From positions 1 to 12,440 of the forward strand of contig JBBRSC010000083.1 in the NCBI GenBank assembly GCA_038245795.1: 12,440 nt of DNA. The letters run 5' to 3'. Source of the stretch: JBBRSC01 sp038245795. GTDB taxonomy: Bacteria; Actinomycetota; Acidimicrobiia; Acidimicrobiales; Microtrichaceae. The position numbers and the translations under genes were made by a program. Shown here piece after piece: positions 11,354 through 12,440 of the stretch (its first letter is position 1; every line of letters begins with the position of its first letter). The notes under the pieces are model-generated. The model was not told the DNA's origin. It worked only from the letters and a program-made list of their open reading frames with translations, and did no database searches.

Positions 11354-12440
11354 GTGCCCCTCACCCAAGGGCAACTCGACGGCAATGCCGCCGAAACACG
11401 CGCACAGTTCACTCGTCTCATGGCGGCGATCACTCCCCTCGAAGGCTTCACCATCGGAGTTACTGCGAACCTCCGGTCCAAAGTTCAACTCGATGCGTGG
11501 ACGGCTGCGGGGGCCTACGTCGAGCACGCACCGCTCCTGGGGATCATCGAGTTCGATCACGTGACCGAGGTGATCCCCTCTCTCGACCACATCCTCAACG
11601 TTCAACCCGAACTCATGATCTTCACCTCGGCCGCCGGGGTCCGATCCGTCGTTGCGGCAGCCACCAACTCCGGTCTCCTCCCGCGGCTCGCAACGCTGCT
11701 GGATGAGGTCACCGTGTTCGCCACCGGCGTCGAGGTCGCCGCCGAACTGACATCGGTGGGGTACGGCGTTGACTCAATCATCGGGAGCGGCACCACTGCC
11801 GATGTACTCGCCGAGGTCGAGCGACTGGTTCGACCCAACGGCATGGTGTCTGTCCAGGTCGATGGCGGATCCGACGAGGTCGCCACCGCCGTCGAACAGT
11901 CAGGTCGCGTCGTGTCGCGAATCAGCGCCTATCGGTGGGGGCCGAGTGAGACACCCGATGAGGCCCTCTCGCTGGTCAAGCACAGCGCCTCCGGACGGCT
12001 CGACGCGCTCACGTTCACCGTGGCTGGCGCCGTGGATGAGTTCATTCGGATTGCCGAAACCGCCGGTCTCGCCCAACAGGTGAAGGAGGCACCCATTCTG
12101 ATCATCTGCCTCGATCGGAGCTGCGCCGACATCGCCATCGGCCACGGTTTCCGTGAAGTCGTGTGTCCTCCCCGTCCCGGGATCGCCTCGATGATCAGGG
12201 TCGCCGAGCTGGCCTTCGCCAGCCGCGGAACCGTCATCGAACTTCCTGGGCACCAACTCAACCTTCGTGGCCGACTCGTGCAGCTCGACAATCAGCCCGT
12301 TCCGCTCAGTGATCGAGAACTCGATGTCCTGATTCGACTGGCACGACGGCCCGGAGCCGTGGTGTCGAAAGCTGAACTCGTACGATCCGTCTGGGGCGGG
12401 AACGCCAACGACACCCACGTCGTCGAAGTGTCGGTCGGTC
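11354..12440 (+). CDS. HemD-like domain fused to OmpR-type winged-helix DNA-binding domain (partial)
   Basis: The open frame runs off the window end; 362 codons are visible. Residues about 27-285 match the uroporphyrinogen-III synthase (HemD) fold: LEGFTIGVTANLRS (29-42), the central MIFTSAAGVRSVVAA (88-102), SAYRWG (191-196) where HemD has its conserved Tyr, and ALTFTVAGAVDEFI (218-231). From about 300 an OmpR/PhoB-type winged helix begins (LSDRELDVLIRLARRPGAVVSKAELVRSVWG, 318-348) and is cut in its last helix. This fusion is known from actinobacterial regulators such as NnaR of Mycobacterium smegmatis, which acts on nitrate/nitrite assimilation. The target here is unknown and no nitrogen gene is in view. 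Whether the HemD half is catalytic is unclear; a regulatory role is more likely. The start is uncertain: GTG at 11354 is the earliest in frame, and ATG at 11420 would begin seven residues before the HemD fold. Neither has a well-spaced ribosome binding site. Confidence 0.85.
   Translation, partial: MPLTQGQLDGNAAETRAQFTRLMAAITPLEGFTIGVTANLRSKVQLDAWTAAGAYVEHAPLLGIIEFDHVTEVIPSLDHILNVQPELMIFTSAAGVRSVVAAATNSGLLPRLATLLDEVTVFATGVEVAAELTSVGYGVDSIIGSGTTADVLAEVERLVRPNGMVSVQVDGGSDEVATAVEQSGRVVSRISAYRWGPSETPDEALSLVKHSASGRLDALTFTVAGAVDEFIRIAETAGLAQQVKEAPILIICLDRSCADIAIGHGFREVVCPPRPGIASMIRVAELAFASRGTVIELPGHQLNLRGRLVQLDNQPVPLSDRELDVLIRLARRPGAVVSKAELVRSVWGGNANDTHVVEVSVG

Noticed and set aside
11242..11706. 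Plus-strand open frame including the ATG at 11338, next to GAGGTGAT
   Set aside because: Its translation is Arg/His-rich with no fold, and from 11354 on the neighbouring frame clearly encodes the HemD domain; the ATG also overlaps the ribosome binding site.
1..12440. CRISPR arrays, tRNA/rRNA genes, insertion sequences, phage or plasmid functions
   Set aside because: I looked on both strands and saw no regularly spaced repeats, no cloverleaf-like tRNA sequence, no transposase or integrase motif and no terminal inverted repeats.

Overview
The window is high-GC DNA from a free-living actinobacterium. Codons are strongly G/C-ending, several start regions look leaderless, lipoproteins are abundant, and there is a mycobacteria-like acyl desaturase/reductase pair, a stand-alone LigD-type polymerase and a HemD-winged-helix fusion regulator. 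The mix fits Acidimicrobiia (Ilumatobacter-like) or a relative, but this is inferred from protein style alone. I see no rRNA, tRNA, CRISPR array, insertion sequence, integrase or phage gene. It reads as ordinary chromosomal sequence.

Layout, left to right. (1) 157-1275 +: PQQ-type sugar dehydrogenase lipoprotein. (2) 1404-1712 +: small basic protein of unknown function behind an ideal ribosome binding site. (3) 1751-2788 -: stand-alone LigD-type primase-polymerase. (4) 2987-4018 -: membrane-anchored endonuclease/exonuclease/phosphatase-fold protein. (5) 4065-4862 +: MerR-family regulator with a long uncharacterised C-terminal part, diverging from gene 4. (6) 4883-5650 -: SGNH/GDSL hydrolase lipoprotein with a Pro/Thr tail. 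(7) 6839-7936 and 5708-6826, both -: a two-gene operon of a flavin/2Fe-2S reductase followed by a membrane fatty acid desaturase. (8) 8137-9099 +: secreted protein with two FAS1 domains. (9) 9179-10741 +: GH5 glycosidase lipoprotein resembling endoglycoceramidases. (10) 10746-11243 -: SnoaL/NTF2-fold protein. (11) 11354-12440 +, cut by the window end: uroporphyrinogen-III-synthase-like domain fused to an OmpR-type DNA-binding domain.

The clearest functional unit is the reductase-desaturase operon. The reductase would pass electrons from NAD(P)H through FAD and a plant-type 2Fe-2S centre to the di-iron desaturase, which places a double bond in an acyl chain. Its promoter region (about 7938-8020) is dense in inverted repeats built on the CTGTC/GACAG word, one of them covering the predicted -10 and start site. 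This suggests repression by a regulator that is not adjacent. Four products (sugar dehydrogenase, SGNH hydrolase, FAS1 protein, GH5 enzyme) carry export signals, three as lipoproteins, so much of the window serves the cell surface. The remaining genes look like independent single-gene units separated by hairpins or convergent ends.

No wholly new multi-gene system stands out. The items most worth following are the operator cluster at 7938-8020, the HemD-winged-helix regulator and its unclear start, the MerR protein's C-terminal region, and the 102-residue orphan protein.
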